Assembly: GCA_963931865.1 (NCBI GenBank)
Contig: OZ007512.1
Span: forward strand, 6,752,208-6,816,207
Direction: 5' to 3'
Source of the DNA: Axinella damicornis
Taxonomy: Eukaryota > Porifera > Demospongiae > Axinellida > Axinellidae
DNA length: 64,000 bases
Part shown: piece after piece, positions 48,201 to 57,204 of the stretch
How positions within the stretch are numbered: position 1 is the first letter of the stretch
Layout of the letters: each line of letters starts with the position of its first letter
Notes under the pieces: generated by a model
What the model saw: the letters and a program-made list of their open reading frames with translations, nothing else
Told to the model about the DNA's origin: nothing
The model's database searches: none
Program-made: the position numbers and the translations under genes

Positions 48201-51200
48201 GGTCTACACTACATGAAATGAGTTACTGATTTACCCGTACAGTTGCTGCTAGTGGTGCACGCAAGATACTGGAAGAAGCCCTCGAGAAAGGTTATGTTGA
48301 CTGCCACATCTGGAAGGTGCTAGTCATGGGAGTAGCTGGTAGCGGAAAGACTTCCTTAAAGCATCGCCTTTTTGGAGAAGAGCCTCCTAGCATTCGCCGA
48401 AGTACTGCATTAGCAGAAGCTACAATCCGAGCCATTTCACGAGTGATCGTTGGCACGGATATCACTGGCTGGTTTCGAGTCCCATACGATAAGCTTATGG
48501 AAATGCTTGGCAGAGCTCTTAAGGCTGGCATCCCAATGGAGGAAACGATAGCTTCATCTTCTGACACACCTGAGGCTGTTGCTCACGATCTGTCTCCAAA
48601 GGCAGATGCCAGTAAGCCTCCCAAGCCCCCCAGAAGACACAATCATCCAGGTAATTCTTCAAGAGCTTCTCCTCATAACATCTCTGCTTCTGCACGTACA
48701 CCAACAACACCTGCTGCCACACAAGTTAGTTCTGCAAAGATAGAGCTAGTTAGGCTTGTAGAGAAGTCTAAGGGCTCCAAACGGCTTCTTGAGCTTCAGT
48801 GGATCCACTTCATAGATAGTGGAGGACAGCCTCAATTCCACGAGGTCCTCCCAGCCTTCATTAGCAACACCACGGCCACCGTGTTTGTGATGAAGCTTTC
48901 TGAAAGGTTAGATGAGCATCCGACTATTGAATATTATGACGACAATGGCGAACTCTGCGGTAAGCCTAGTCGCTATGCACTTCGTAATGACCAGATGCTG
49001 CAACACTGCATTCGCACAGTGCTGTCGCGACCATCAACAAGGGAGGGGAAGTGCTCAAAAGTTGTCCTAGTTGGCACACACAGGGATCTTGAAGGCTCCA
49101 GTTCTGAATCCCGAGCAGAGAAGAACAGCAAATTAATTGACATGCTGGCATCATCATATCAAGAGCAGCTTGTTTATTACCGTCCTTTCTCAGAAGTCAT
49201 CTTTCCAGTGAATGCAAAGAATCCAGCTGAACTCGATCACAAGGTTTTTACAATGATTCGTGAGCAAGTGGAGGATAAGACAGGTACACCTCCTCCCTAC
49301 AGGGTTCCGATTGGATGGTTCCTGCTAGAGCAAGACATTACAAAGTCAGCAAAGGGAGGTGTAATCAGCAGGAAGGAATGTCTGGCCATTGCTGCCATCC
49401 TCAATATCAATGACAAAGCTCTTACAGCAGCACTAGAATACTTCCATGACCTAAACATCTTTCTGTACTATCCATCTGTCCTCCCAGAAGTTGTCTTTTC
49501 CAGCCCCCAAGTGCTACCAGATAAAGTCACAGAATTTGTTCACTTCAGCTTTAGTCTTCAAAGTGATAGTCCACCTCTAGCTGTAGAAGGCAAGTGGCTG
49601 CAGTTCCGAGACAAGGGCATAGTGACAGTTGACATGTTTCAGGATAAACGATTCTCAGCTCACTACATTCCAGACCTGTTCACTCCAGCAGATCTCATCA
49701 AACTATTCCAACAGCTACTGATTATATCTCCACTCTCTACCACCGAGTATTTCATGCCTTCCCTTCTCCAAATGAACACCCCAGAAGAAGTTAGAAAGCA
49801 GCTGCCTCCGCCATCGACCTGTGCTGCACCACTCCTCGTGCACTTCCCAGCTGGCTGTGCCCAGAATGGTGTGTTCTGTGCCCTAGTAGTATACGTGCTT
49901 TCCAAACGTCAATGGAAGGTGGCTTGTGGCCCTAAAGGTTCCCCACTTTGTGTCTCTCGCAGCTGTATTCGCTTTCAGCTTTCAGACACACCAGTTACTG
50001 TTGTTCTCGTTGACTCATTCAATTTTCTTGAAGTTCATGTGAAAGCTCCTGAAACCGAATACGACAGTGTTTGTCCTCGGATCCGTAAGGCCATATTCAG
50101 TGGACTGAAAGCAGCTGCTGACGTCCTGAGATACAACAACTCCACACCTGTAACTGCATTCCTCTGCAAGTGCTGCTCACCTCCACACACAGCCATCCCT
50201 GACGTCAAAGGTTGCTACCTGATGTGCACAAAGTGCACTGCGTATGCACCTCTCACCCAACAGCACAGAATCTGGCTGGATCAACTCGAACATCTTGTTG
50301 CCAAAGGTACATGGATTGTGCAGTAGCTAATAGCGCATACCACACTCATTTTTTGAGCTTGAACGTACCAGAAAACTAAGCACGCAAGTATTATATGCAC
50401 AGTACATAGTTGATTATAGTTTTGACAGAACTTCACCCTCCGTTTTTGTGCACCAGATTGTGATGTAGCTCCACCTGCTAAGCGGCCAAAACAGGACGCT
50501 GGAAATGCCATGACAAGTGAGTTATCAGTGTTGTCATTCATGTTCAAGTCGTAGATGCAACCACTTTAGAACGGGAACAGGTGTGAGTGTGTGATGGACA
50601 CCCCTTGTGGTGATAACCATGCAGGTGATACATGCTGTTAGGCTATAGCATGAGTCCTTGCCAATCAAGTACCGCTATGCAGTTTTGCTATCTGCATTAA
50701 AGGATTGGCGATAATTTGCTGCTTAACTGCCCAAGTGCGTTCAGGCCATTGCAACCCAATGCACCCTGTAGCAGCCAAATGAGCCCAGAAAATATCCATA
50801 AGCCCATGCATTAGAATTTATGCTGTTCTGCTTCTTAAGCTGTGTGCAGTATTAGGTAATGTGCTAATGCTCGACGTACTTTCACTAAGTCGTGCAACAG
50901 ACTACTGCACTCACCTAAGAAATACAATCATTTACTCTGTATTAATTAATTAGCTACTTGTGATCTTCCTGTTCATGCAGCTACAAGTGAAAGGCCAACT
51001 TTGACAAAGCTTCTAAACTTTCCAGTCAAGAGTGGAAGTCACATCAACATTCCTCAGCAAATCGGAATTAAGTACTTTCAGTTTGGAGTTCAACTTCTGA
51101 ATGATGAAACCGGAGAAGAGATCGAAGCGATTGCTTTAAAATATCGGGAAGAAGCAGAGGAGATTAACCTCAAAATTTTGAGGCTGTGGATCAGAGGCAA

Positions 51201-51297
51201 AGGGAAGCCTCTTCACTGGGACAGTTTGATCGAAGTCCTGAAAGCAATCGGACTAGGCACCCTTGCTAGTGACATCCAGGATGGGCTTCATCACTAG
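30114..51297 (+). CDS. 2A-leader, death-domain, ROCO-like GTPase gene (8 exons)
   Basis: Exons 30114-30285, 31513-31638, 33707-33970, 39572-39844, 46976-47272, 48243-50306, 50457-50516 and 50981-51297 join into one frame of 3,573 nt, giving 1,190 residues plus TAG. All seven introns are phase 1 with GT-AG ends; most donors are GTGAGT-like. Order: hydrophobic leader (about 31-47), 2A-like motif (89-97), death domains at about 101-187, 189-278 and 280-377, GTPase plus COR-like region (about 380-1065), basic linker (1066-1086), C-terminal death domain (about 1087-1190). Death domains and GTP-binding signalling ATPase/GTPase platforms act in innate immunity and cell death, so an intracellular sensor or adaptor role is a reasonable inference. 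The start is the first ATG after a 'tttctacag' acceptor-like border, so an untranslated exon upstream is likely. I do not know a named orthologue. Confidence 0.85.
31513..31638 (+). CDS. Exon 2: 2A-like ribosome-skipping motif
   Basis: A 126-nt phase 1-1 exon. After a Gly-rich stretch it reads RRRLLLLVAGDVETNPGP (residues 80-97). GD(V/I)ExNPGP preceded by a Leu-rich helix is the 2A consensus, at which ribosomes fail to form the Gly-Pro bond. The break would fall between Gly96 and Pro97. The leader (1-96) would be released and the rest would start with Pro. 2A-like motifs at the N-termini of NLR-type proteins are known from sea urchins, where they give dual targeting; that role here is inference. 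Confidence 0.85.
31747..31884. mobile_element. 138-bp foldback element, exact 9-bp target repeat
   Basis: TAGCCTCATTCCCAG at the left and CCTGGGAACAAGGCTA at the right, with long inverted arms around 'ccgttttttctgttcttc'. GATTGGATG flanks both sides. It lies in intron 2 of the death-domain gene. Confidence 0.85.
33155..33290. repeat. 13-bp minisatellite (cacattccagtcc)
   Basis: About ten head-to-tail copies with small changes, within intron 2. A + strand frame across it is a by-product. Confidence 0.85.
33521..33546. repeat. Poly-C tract
   Basis: About 26 C in intron 2, roughly 160 bp before the first death-domain exon. A similar run of about 26 C lies at 37024-37049 in intron 3. Confidence 0.9.
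33707..33970 (+). CDS. Exon 3: death domain 1
   Basis: Residues 101-187. It reads ASDLDVLVEELSPLHNRWEE near its start and GYVILALRKVG near its end. Six-helix death-fold spacing is visible: LxxLxxxWxxLA, then LxxWL, W, and ALRxxG. A whole domain in one phase 1-1 exon can be added or skipped without frame change. Confidence 0.85.
34297..34897. mobile_element. 601-bp foldback element, exact 9-bp target repeat
   Basis: TAGCCTCGTTCCCAGGCC and its inverse form the tips. The inverted arms are long (for example 'ccatttac...gtaaatg' around 'tgacgtaggagtggtacc'). The flanks are GAGCTAAGC on both sides. It is the largest member of this family here and sits in intron 3. Confidence 0.85.
35200..35712 (+). 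repeat. Diverged copy of the 500-bp ATG/donor repeat
   Basis: Homologous to 7793-8313 and 61651-62159. Its first half has ATG at 35330 and 19 codons (MATKRKTRNYNSTYNLAST) before a GTGAGT donor at 35387. Its second half has ATG at 35505 (MAADGTSKALVSPSP) before GTGAGT at 35552. It lies in intron 3 of the death-domain gene, in the same sense. Confidence 0.5.
35713..39571. other. Rest of intron 3, no exon seen
   Basis: It holds a small foldback element (36010-36059) and a poly-C run (37024-37049). A 60-bp dispersed repeat ('catcacagaggg' onward) near 36898 is also present near 30900. I see no further death-domain exon on the + strand. Confidence 0.5.
39572..39844 (+). CDS. Exon 4: death domain 2
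   Basis: Residues 189-278, beginning LLEESDLDEVASELHAISRN and ending ADDLHSKYCS. The pattern W-D-M-L-G-R-R-L, M-L-S-Y-W-L, TW-x-x-I-V-A-V-L-R is that of a death domain. Phase 1-1; donor GTGAGT. It is related to the domains in exons 3 and 5. Confidence 0.85.
40627..44143 (+). mobile_element. Full-length APE-type non-LTR retrotransposon
   Basis: 3,517 bp with a single intact ORF, a short 3' untranslated region and a 26-nt poly-A tail (44118-44143). It lies in intron 4, in the same sense as the gene. The 5' leader before the ATG is only 18 bp, so the element may be slightly 5'-truncated. No clear target duplication of its own is visible. The undamaged ORF suggests recent insertion. Confidence 0.9.
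40645..43947 (+). CDS. LINE polyprotein: 2A, PHD finger, APE endonuclease, RT
   Basis: 1,100 residues. A signal-like start (AVFLLVFFSRFFLSV) is followed by a 2A-like motif SLLLSLLVCGDIETNPGP ending at residue 88. Next come a PHD-type zinc finger (about 92-143: CYIC...CEVC..WSHRTC...WICPTC), an APE endonuclease (about 178-395, with FNARSL, TETWL, GDFNID, SDHNSV), then reverse transcriptase with D744 in FDLRKAFDSV, SGVPQGS at 799-805 and YADD at 833-836. The C-terminal part (about 930-1000) is typical of the CR1/L2/Jockey side of non-LTR elements. 2A motifs in such ORFs are known in several invertebrates. No stop or frameshift. Confidence 0.92.
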   Translation: MFRAVFLLVFFSRFFLSVATTEMPNPPSFGLGDCSDLNPSCCEHCVPFSLVPGVLRRLRPSMAPVSFLKCSLLLSLLVCGDIETNPGPASDACYICNSVVADNHHGLLCEVCSNWSHRTCVNMTVEEYFHWAAIDDGWICPTCDKEAFPFHNISHLSSLSSTSINYPPPQSSTSRSLSILSFNARSLLPKMDILRAVCSCGGYDFITVTETWLSAGVLDRELYLPGFTVIRRDRNRHGGGVAIYVSNAFSVRPLVDSGLQLELIFLECTIKSHLYTLGVFYRPPDASAGCLTSLYNYVSCLRHQNHSNMILCGDFNIDVSATPLASCTSSNLLNQLCTDFCLSQVVSKPTRVTPTSSTTIDLVLLSAPESLISSSVLSPIGTSDHNSVSVTLKLPSDHRATSRPTRSIWLYKKANISLGKQLLLNLPIAKTSDDIDVLWDRWHSHFMSVMHKCIPKRTVPVDRPTPWIDQDIQHDIRLRERLYKRFMVSKSQDWLVKYKSVRNQVVAKIRSAKQAFFQKLCSSRNSSKKFWSAIRSLKPRKTLQSIALSAGPITATSAMDKANLLNTFFASCFNPLDAGPSYDPIIVPEVLPPDLDITPDEVREHLCRINSHSALGADQISAWMLSTFAEELVPSITAMFNHSLKLGKIPHEWKRSNIVPIPKEANKSEVRFYRPISLLPIISKILERHIHSLLFNHLSSHNTLSANQFGFRPGRSTITPLLIAVHKWHLALEKRQQIGCVFFDLRKAFDSVPHQALLNRLFSLNLPLHLFCWLSNYLNSRLQRVVIGGTESSWLPVKSGVPQGSILGPLLFLVFINDLFSVPLSEGSTIMVYADDILLFKPLSSPSDLSALQLDVDHIGTWISTNYLSINEVKSKCMLISRSRSRQLNFAILLNGRALECVKHFKYLGLWISDDLSWSCHIEAVCSKARRMLGFIYRYFSPHCNASTILTLYRAHILPTLDYASIVWDPHLKKDQKLLDSVQHFALKIASRSWNSSSETLHRQFEMTPLIKRRQYFKLLVTFKFLKGFLYFPGGFFVLRLTPNLRTSHCLQLIQPFARSSSFYNSFFVQSVSLWNSLPGATVCSNSISTFKTKIRSVYL
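44234..46975. other. Rest of intron 4; one foldback
   Basis: No exon seen. An inverted pair of about 70 bp per arm lies at about 45546-45691 (CACAAACACTTTCGGT... and 'cttggacacacatccagtag'). Confidence 0.55.
46976..47272 (+). CDS. Exon 5: death domain 3
   Basis: Residues 280-377, from LLQESHLDVIVNELSTASAK to DHLKQKYLP. It keeps W-E-K-L-G-E-Q-L-G, L-I-K-Q-W-L and TW-N-H-I-V-L-A-L-K. Phase 1-1, donor GTGAAT. A 7-residue insertion before the TW motif distinguishes it from the other two. Confidence 0.85.
47273..48242. other. Intron 5 with a local repeat
   Basis: A stretch of about 90 bp around 'gctgaaagtgcaaatgcaag' occurs twice (near 47690 and 47855). Confidence 0.6.
48243..50306 (+). CDS. Exon 6: ROCO-like GTPase and COR-like region
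   Basis: Residues 378-1065. P-loop GVAGSGKT (407-414), switch II IDSGGQPQFHE with D569 and Q573, and base-recognition GTHRD (655-659), the same form as the THxD of Roc domains. The spacing between P-loop and DSGGQ is about 160 residues, much longer than usual. The extra part is low-complexity with a Pro/basic stretch (KPPKPPRRHNHPG). Downstream, PYRVPIGWFLLEQDI, ALEYFHDLNIFLYYP and SPQVLPDKVTEFVHF resemble the COR winged-helix. Near the end a Cys cluster (CKCC...CYLMCTKC) may bind zinc. There are no leucine-rich repeats and no kinase. If the intron after it is retained, the frame stops six codons later (GTWIVQ). Confidence 0.85.
50457..50516 (+). CDS. Exon 7: short basic linker
   Basis: A 60-nt phase 1-1 exon encoding CDVAPPAKRPKQDAGNAM. 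PAKRPKQD resembles a monopartite nuclear-localisation signal. Because the phase is symmetric it could be skipped without frame change. Acceptor 'tgcaccag', donor GTGAGT. Confidence 0.7.
50981..51297 (+). CDS. Exon 8: C-terminal death domain and stop
   Basis: Residues 1087-1190 then TAG. It reads YFQFGVQLLNDETGEEIEAI, then KILRLWIRGKGKPLHWDSLI and EVLKAIGLGTLASDIQDGL, with the late-helix pattern of death domains (L-x-x-W, W-x-x-L-I-x-x-L). It is more diverged from the other three than they are from one another. Confidence 0.8.
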
Positions 51298-51318
51298 CTA
51301 ACACCGATTCTCCCTATA

Positions 51319-51422
51319 GGCCAACTTTGACAAAGCTTCTCAACTTCCCAGTCAAGAGTGGAAGTCACATCAACATTCCTCAGCAAATCATACTTAAGTA
51401 CTTTCCGTTTGGAGTTCAACAG
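51319..51422 (+). pseudogene. Truncated duplicate of last exon's start
   Basis: Just after the stop codon, about 104 bp repeat the sequence of 50990-51093 (from 'ggccaactttgacaaagctt' to 'gtttggagttcaac') with few differences, behind a 'ccctatag' acceptor-like border. It stops mid-domain, so it cannot encode a full death domain. Confidence 0.85.
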
Positions 51423-52807
51423 TTCACACAAAAGTTATTATTTTACTATAGAAACCCTTACTTCACATACATTTTGTATGGCAATGTTGACTCTCATTGT
51501 CTCCACAAGCTTAAGTTTAGTCATTACTTCCATGATTCCGTCTGTAAAACTACATGTATTTTGTGATTGCTTCTTCACCATTGTGAACTCGTATTTTTAT
51601 GGCAACACTCCAAAAAATTTCTGACTGTTATTCACTGCTACAGTGGCACCGGTTTCCATGGTAGCATTGGTACTAAACCATGGTTTCCACATCAGAAGGA
51701 AGAAATTGATTTTCACTATGGCAATTTGCTGAACACACCTTATTGTGGATCTCCACTGAATCCCTGGTTTTACATCAAAGTTACCATGGAAACCACTAAA
51801 CACCCAGGGTGCTATTCTGGGACATGGGAAGGAGCACCCCAATTTTAACAGTGTACATAAAAATCTCATGCTATAGAGGTACATGTACTAGGGGTACATG
51901 CTACTATGATGCTAGGGTGTCCTCATGCTATAGAGGTACATGTACTAGGGGTACATGCTACTATGATGCTAGGGTGTCTTCCCATGTGGTCAATTCCCAC
52001 TTAGCTTTAATTGTCAATACCCACTTTGTCAACTTCTCACTTTGTCAATTCCTACTTCGTCAACATTGGGAATTGACATTGTTGTCCATGTCCAATGTCT
52101 TCTAAAAACTAGACCTACAAAAACAGTCAAGCTGTTGATGAAGACGAACAGTTGAAAGAGAATGTGTGTGGAAGCAACCAATATCTGTGGTGAATAGCAA
52201 TAAGCGTGCATGAGGACATCACGATGATGTCATCATGCACTCAATAACGATTGTATAAAGACATAAAGAAAAGTGTCAGGTTTGCACGATGAAACAAACT
52301 CGGTGACTAATCATTTGCAGATGTTGCCCAAGTATTCAGAACCACCAGAATACCTTAAAACTTGGTCTGGCTTGTGGAAAAATACGTTGTACGTGTGCAG
52401 GTAAATGTCAGCAGATCACAGATGATCGTATTATATCAGTATGTGGTAGCCACATATATAATTAGCTGGCAGGCACTGGGATCACAAAGTATGAAGGTTG
52501 TGCGAGTCACTGGTCCACGAAATACCCACTTGTTATACTCAAACACAGTGTCCACTCCAACCCCAGAACATCCAATCATCTGACTGACACACACACACAC
52601 ACACACCGTTTAAAATCTAACGATAGATTGCACACCTTAAATTTGGTTCCATCATCCAGCAGTGAGTCAACAGCTGTGCTAAATACGTCTCACACGTCCC
52701 AGGAATCGGTGGGTGCTATAATAACAGAAAGAGTGCCAGAAAGTCAAGCTCATATTTATATCATCCATATTATTATATACACCATGTGGGCCACAGTCGT
52801 GAAGGGT
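51423..52807. other. No gene seen; 58-bp tandem pair
   Basis: Two copies of a 58-bp unit ('tgctatagaggtacatgtac' onward) lie at about 51867-51983. No exon recognised before the right duplicate begins. Confidence 0.5.
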
Positions 52808-52965
52808 TGCTTTACAAGTCATATGATCTCTTCCTGGGCTAGGGTCAGATGTTATGTGCTTTACAAGTCATATGATCTCTTCCTGGGCCAGGGTCAGATA
52901 TAGTGTGGTTTACAAGTCATATGGTCTCTTCCTGGGCCAAGGCCCGCTGTACTGTGCTTTAGAAG
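52808..52965. repeat. 49-bp minisatellite, about 3 copies (right)
   Basis: Counterpart of 522-815 with fewer copies. It is the start of the right copy of the long duplication. Confidence 0.85.
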
Positions 52966-53398
52966 TCATCATCTATTCCACTCTCATACAAAAAAATGTG
53001 GTCTGGATTTGAGCATCAATAACATTGTGCACAGTGAGTCTTGCTAAGTCTACACTGTTCCAATGAATCCACACACAGTGACACTGCAGTACACTTGTTG
53101 GTAGTTTTTCGGTGGAAGTCAGCATTCCTCAACCACGTTTTTACTATCCGTGGTTATGAGTGCCTTTGTCATGTAATGTATGCTTTCATTACGATGAGCC
53201 AATAGGTAGTTGCCCATACGAGCAGTCAGGGAACGGGGCTGCAGGGCTATAAGTATGAGGTGGCGTATGAGTCCAGTCAAGCATGAGAATTACATCTGAA
53301 ATGTATGTTTGCCCAATCAGTGAGTTACACTATCAGGAGTGTGGTTGCCGCTTGTCAACACAGAAATTTAGGCTTGAAGGAAAACGTCACTTACGTAC

Positions 53399-56293
53399 CT
53401 CTCCTGCCACAACTTTATTCATCACCATGAATGGCGGGAAAACATCAGAAAATGGCTGTTGGTGTGTCAGAAGCTCCCAGAGAAATATTCCGTAAGAATA
53501 TACATAGAGAGTGGATCTCTCAGCATCATCTGAAAACGACGAGATAAACAGATTGTAACTACGTAATCAATTTCAATACAGGGCATCCCAGTACAACAGG
53601 TTTTGACAATGAAATTTAATTGTGGGTCATTGTCAAGACTTGCACACAATGTGTGTGAGTGTACTGGTTCAGGATATTTGTACAGTGTGCTTTGTTGGAG
53701 TGTGGCTACTCGGTATTGTGTTTGCGAATAAGGTCTAGCACAACACACAAACCTTGATTTCTTCCCTTAGATACACTAATCACATCCTGCTGCCCTTTCA
53801 TGATTGTGATAGCCTTGTTTCCAGGCGGTAGGGGAAACGGCCTGGAACTTACACGAATTCAAACTGTTACTTCTGCTGCCAGAGAATAGGCAGTACCAAT
53901 CACATTTTAACATGACAACAGTAAATCGCATTGCATCATGTGTTGAAATGCCACAGTCACGCCCATTCATCGCCATAGTTGATCGATCGCTCAATCGCAC
54001 TACTAACTCTCACCTCTGGAGCCATCCATGCATATGTCCCAATGGCCGTTGTTTGCTTGACAGTTTGGTCCAGTCTCCGAGCTGAGCCAAGGTCGCAGAT
54101 CTGAAGCAGAAGAAATAGTGTAAGATCAGCCAGGGCTTTATACACATGGATACGGGACTGGGCACGCACGGTCATAGTCAAAGGTGTTCTGTGATTGCAC
54201 CGTCCGGTCAACCATTTGAGTCCCTGGGGAGAACATTTGAATACTACATTATTTCCTGCATAGACCACACCTACGGGTACTCCTCTAAGACAAAAAAAGT
54301 GAACAACAAAACTTCAAGTGTTCCCACCATGGACTCGAATGGGCGAGCGCACGGTGTTGACACGGAGCAGGTCTGACGGTTACTGTGCCCTCCCAGTCCC
54401 ATACAATTATCTACAGGTAGTTTTTCCTGTGTACATTCACAGGGCATGTTGGTGCATGTTGACCCACAAAAGGTGAGAGGGATAATTACTACGTAATAAG
54501 AGCACTGGCAAAGTATCAAATGTGATTGTTTCAAGCAGTACAGGTAAAGGTCATGCTCCCTGTACACTCGCTCAATCGCACTACTAACTCTCACCTCTGG
54601 AGCCACCATGCATATGTCCCAATGGCCGTTGTTTGCTTGACAGTTTGGTCCAGTCTCCGAGCTGAGCCAAGGTCGCAGATCTGAAGCAGAAGAAATAGTG
54701 TAAGATCAGCCAGGGCTTTATACACATGGATATGGGACTGGGCAGGCAAGGTCATCGTCAAAGGTGTTCTGTGATCGCACCGTCCGGTCAACCATTTGAG
54801 TCCCTGGTTATTTCCTGCATAGACCACACCTACGGGTACTCCTCTAAGACAACAACAAAACTCCCACCATGGACTCGCACGGGCGAGCGCACTGTGTTGA
54901 CACGGAGCAGGTCTGACAGTTACGGTGCCCTCCCAGTCCCATACAATTACCTACAGGTAGTTATTCCTGTGTACATTCATGGTGCATGTTGGTGCATGTT
55001 GACCCATAAACGGTGAGAGGGATAATCACTGATAAGAGCACAGGCAAAGTGATTGTTTCAAGCAGTACAGGTAAAAGGTCATGCTCCCTTGCTCAGAAGT
55101 ACTGTGTAAACATCCTGCAGGATGCAGCACAAGTGTCTACCACACTCACCCTAATCATGCTCTGACTATTTGAATGTCAATAGTAGTTTCATACCTTCAC
55201 TTCAGCATGGATGTAAGGACGACTGCAAGGGAAAACAATGAGAAAGGCAGCTGCTATGTACATACATGAGACAAATATCCAGCACAGTTACGTACATGTA
55301 TATTTTTGCTCTCGTCCTTGTCTTCACAATAGAACACAGACACAACTTTTGTACTTACCATTGCTTGACTTCAGATCTCTGTGAATGATATCTTGGTTGT
55401 GAAGATAGATCATGCCTGAGAATAAACAGAGTAGCTTTTTAAGTGCCACTGCAAATAAAGTAGATGGGTGTCTACGTATTTTCTCAAAGTTTGCCTCAAC
55501 CCTGCTGTGTCCTCGCACTAGTGGGGTGCATAGAGACCACTCGAACACTAGACTACTACAGTACAAGATACTGTAATCAATAACATTACGTATGCAGCTT
55601 CCCAAGCATTTCCCATGTCCAGGGTTTGGTCACTTGCACGAAAGCTTGGACCACAGCAGCTAGTGATTCCCAACTTGCAGTATGTGGTCAAGCACAAGCA
55701 GTCCATTTAGAGCAATTAATGCCATCCCCACAGTTGGATGCTACTTGAGAATATTGCACAACGCTCCAGTCAATTCGTATCAGAAGCAAACGAAATACTG
55801 GCAAAACCTAATCATGCACCTCACACCACCATCTCATTCTTAACATTCATACTCTGTACTTTGAACCTTCTGCCACTTCCTTTGCCCATTGCAAACTCTG
55901 CGTCAGGGAGGGTTGCATGTGCTTCTTGTGAACGCAATCTAAGATGAAGCCATTCTCAGCAAATTCTGTGAAGAAATTCAAAATGCATGTCCATTAGTTA
56001 TCGCTGCTAGTGAAAGATCAGTAGTACCATGACTGGTTCATATATTTATTGCCAACCATACTGTTCAGTAAAGCGTAAAGCAAGGTGGGTCATTTTCTGA
56101 AATTCCTGACGATAATACTGTGCAGAATTTATGCTCATAAGGCATTGGGTTTCAAAACGGATCACTTCAGTCTGTGTTTGTCTACGGCCTGGTGCGTTGG
56201 CAAACCTGTGACAATGTAGCGTGAGGGTTTCTTCATGACCACTCCGCAGAACTGGATGACGGAGGAATGATTCAGTCGGCTGAGGATGCTAAC
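53399..56293 (-). CDS. TKL/MLK-like kinase domain exons (right copy)
   Basis: Minus-strand exons in gene order: 56206-56293 (VSILSRLNHSSVIQFCGVV, helix C to beta5); 55867-55965 (EFAENGFILDCV...QWAKEVAEG, helices D-E); 55359-55415 (MIYLHNQDIIHRDLKSSN, catalytic loop); 54014-54100 (ICDLGSARR...GTYAWMAPE, activation segment); 53399-53529 (VYSYGIFLWELL, helices F-G). The first three join cleanly in phase 1. HRDLKSSN and GTYAWMAPE are typical of TKL kinases such as MLK/ZAK. DFG reads DLG. The glycine loop and ATP-binding Lys exon were not found, and phases around the activation exon need extra small exons. It is a partial gene model, possibly a pseudogene. Confidence 0.6.
54580..55070 (-). repeat. 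Tandem duplicate of activation-segment exon, frameshifted
   Basis: The block from 53999 repeats with a period of about 581 bp. The second exon copy (54595-54680) lacks one base within AWMAPE, so it reads AWWLQR and is out of frame; the first copy (54014-54100) is intact. The left duplicate has only one copy, so this happened after or independently of the long duplication. Confidence 0.8.
55195..55222 (-). other. Candidate 28-nt kinase micro-exon
   Basis: Between 'cccttgcag' and GTATGA on the minus strand. In phase 0 at its end it reads RPYIHAEVK directly before ICDLGSAR, which suits kinase beta7-beta8. The catalytic-loop exon ends with one base, so a 29-nt exon would be required; with 28 nt the join shifts frame. 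Either one base has been lost, or the exon is not used. The left copy lacks this region entirely. Confidence 0.4.
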
Positions 56294-56632
56294 CTAAAGA
56301 ACGATAAACCAGCAAACGTAACCATGGTGCAACTATGAAGGGCTGGAATGACATGGATGACATCATAAGTCGCAATGAAGCCAGATTCACACTGTTTGAA
56401 TTATGGCCTTGCAATGTTATTTTCTACAATCAACTTTTCAGAGCATCAATAGCCACACACTTCTCAGAGACAGCATTATCATCGGTTGTTGTTTGCAGAT
56501 TCTCTTTCTAATGTCTTAAAACACATTGCTTTCATCTGTGGCAGAGTGTGGTGCCATTATGCCCTTTAACTGTGAAGAGTGGCGGTTTAGGCTAGTGACA
56601 ATCTACGATCCTGTAATCACAAATGCCATTAA

Positions 56633-57204
56633 CTCTTTAGGGTCCATAGCGCATAAACGCACAGAATTAGCGTTCTTTCATACTATGGCTTCCCGCTTCG
56701 TGGTGACGGACAGTCTTCGACTAGCACTGCTCCTGGAGACTTGCCAGAAGTCCCCATCTGTATAACTAAGGGCACCAAGCGTCTGGGCTGGCAGCTGCTA
56801 CGGGCAGAAACAAGTCTGCCATTGCAAGTGAATCGAACGGTAAAGCTAAAAAGCCTTATCTCGCCGTCAGTATACACGTACTTGCAACAACGCTCTTGCT
56901 TTGACTTGCTGTTGCTCTGCCCTCTCCAGCGACGGTCCTGCGCGTATGGCAAGACAGCAGTCGAGTTTTTAGCAGCTGGTCGAACAGTGCAATAACCAGA
57001 CAACTAGCTCAGTTATCGGCTCCACCCAGTGCCTCCGCCCCTTCCTGCCTTGGTCAACGGTCAGCGTAATCATTACTGCTAACAGCCAGGGGCACTCTCC
57101 TGAGTTTTGTTGGACGCTGCAGGCCCTAGGCAACGCTAAAAGCTGTGTACAGATGCCAATTTATGCTGTGGGGGAAGATTTCAATAAACTTGGACCCTAA
57201 AGAG
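56633..57204. mobile_element. 572-bp element flanked by TTAA
   Basis: Inverted ends CTCTTTAGGGTCCA and TGGACCCTAAAGAG are flanked by TTAA at 56629-56632 and 57205-57208. TTAA targets are used by piggyBac and Kolobok-type elements. No transposase is encoded, so it is non-autonomous. Confidence 0.75.
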
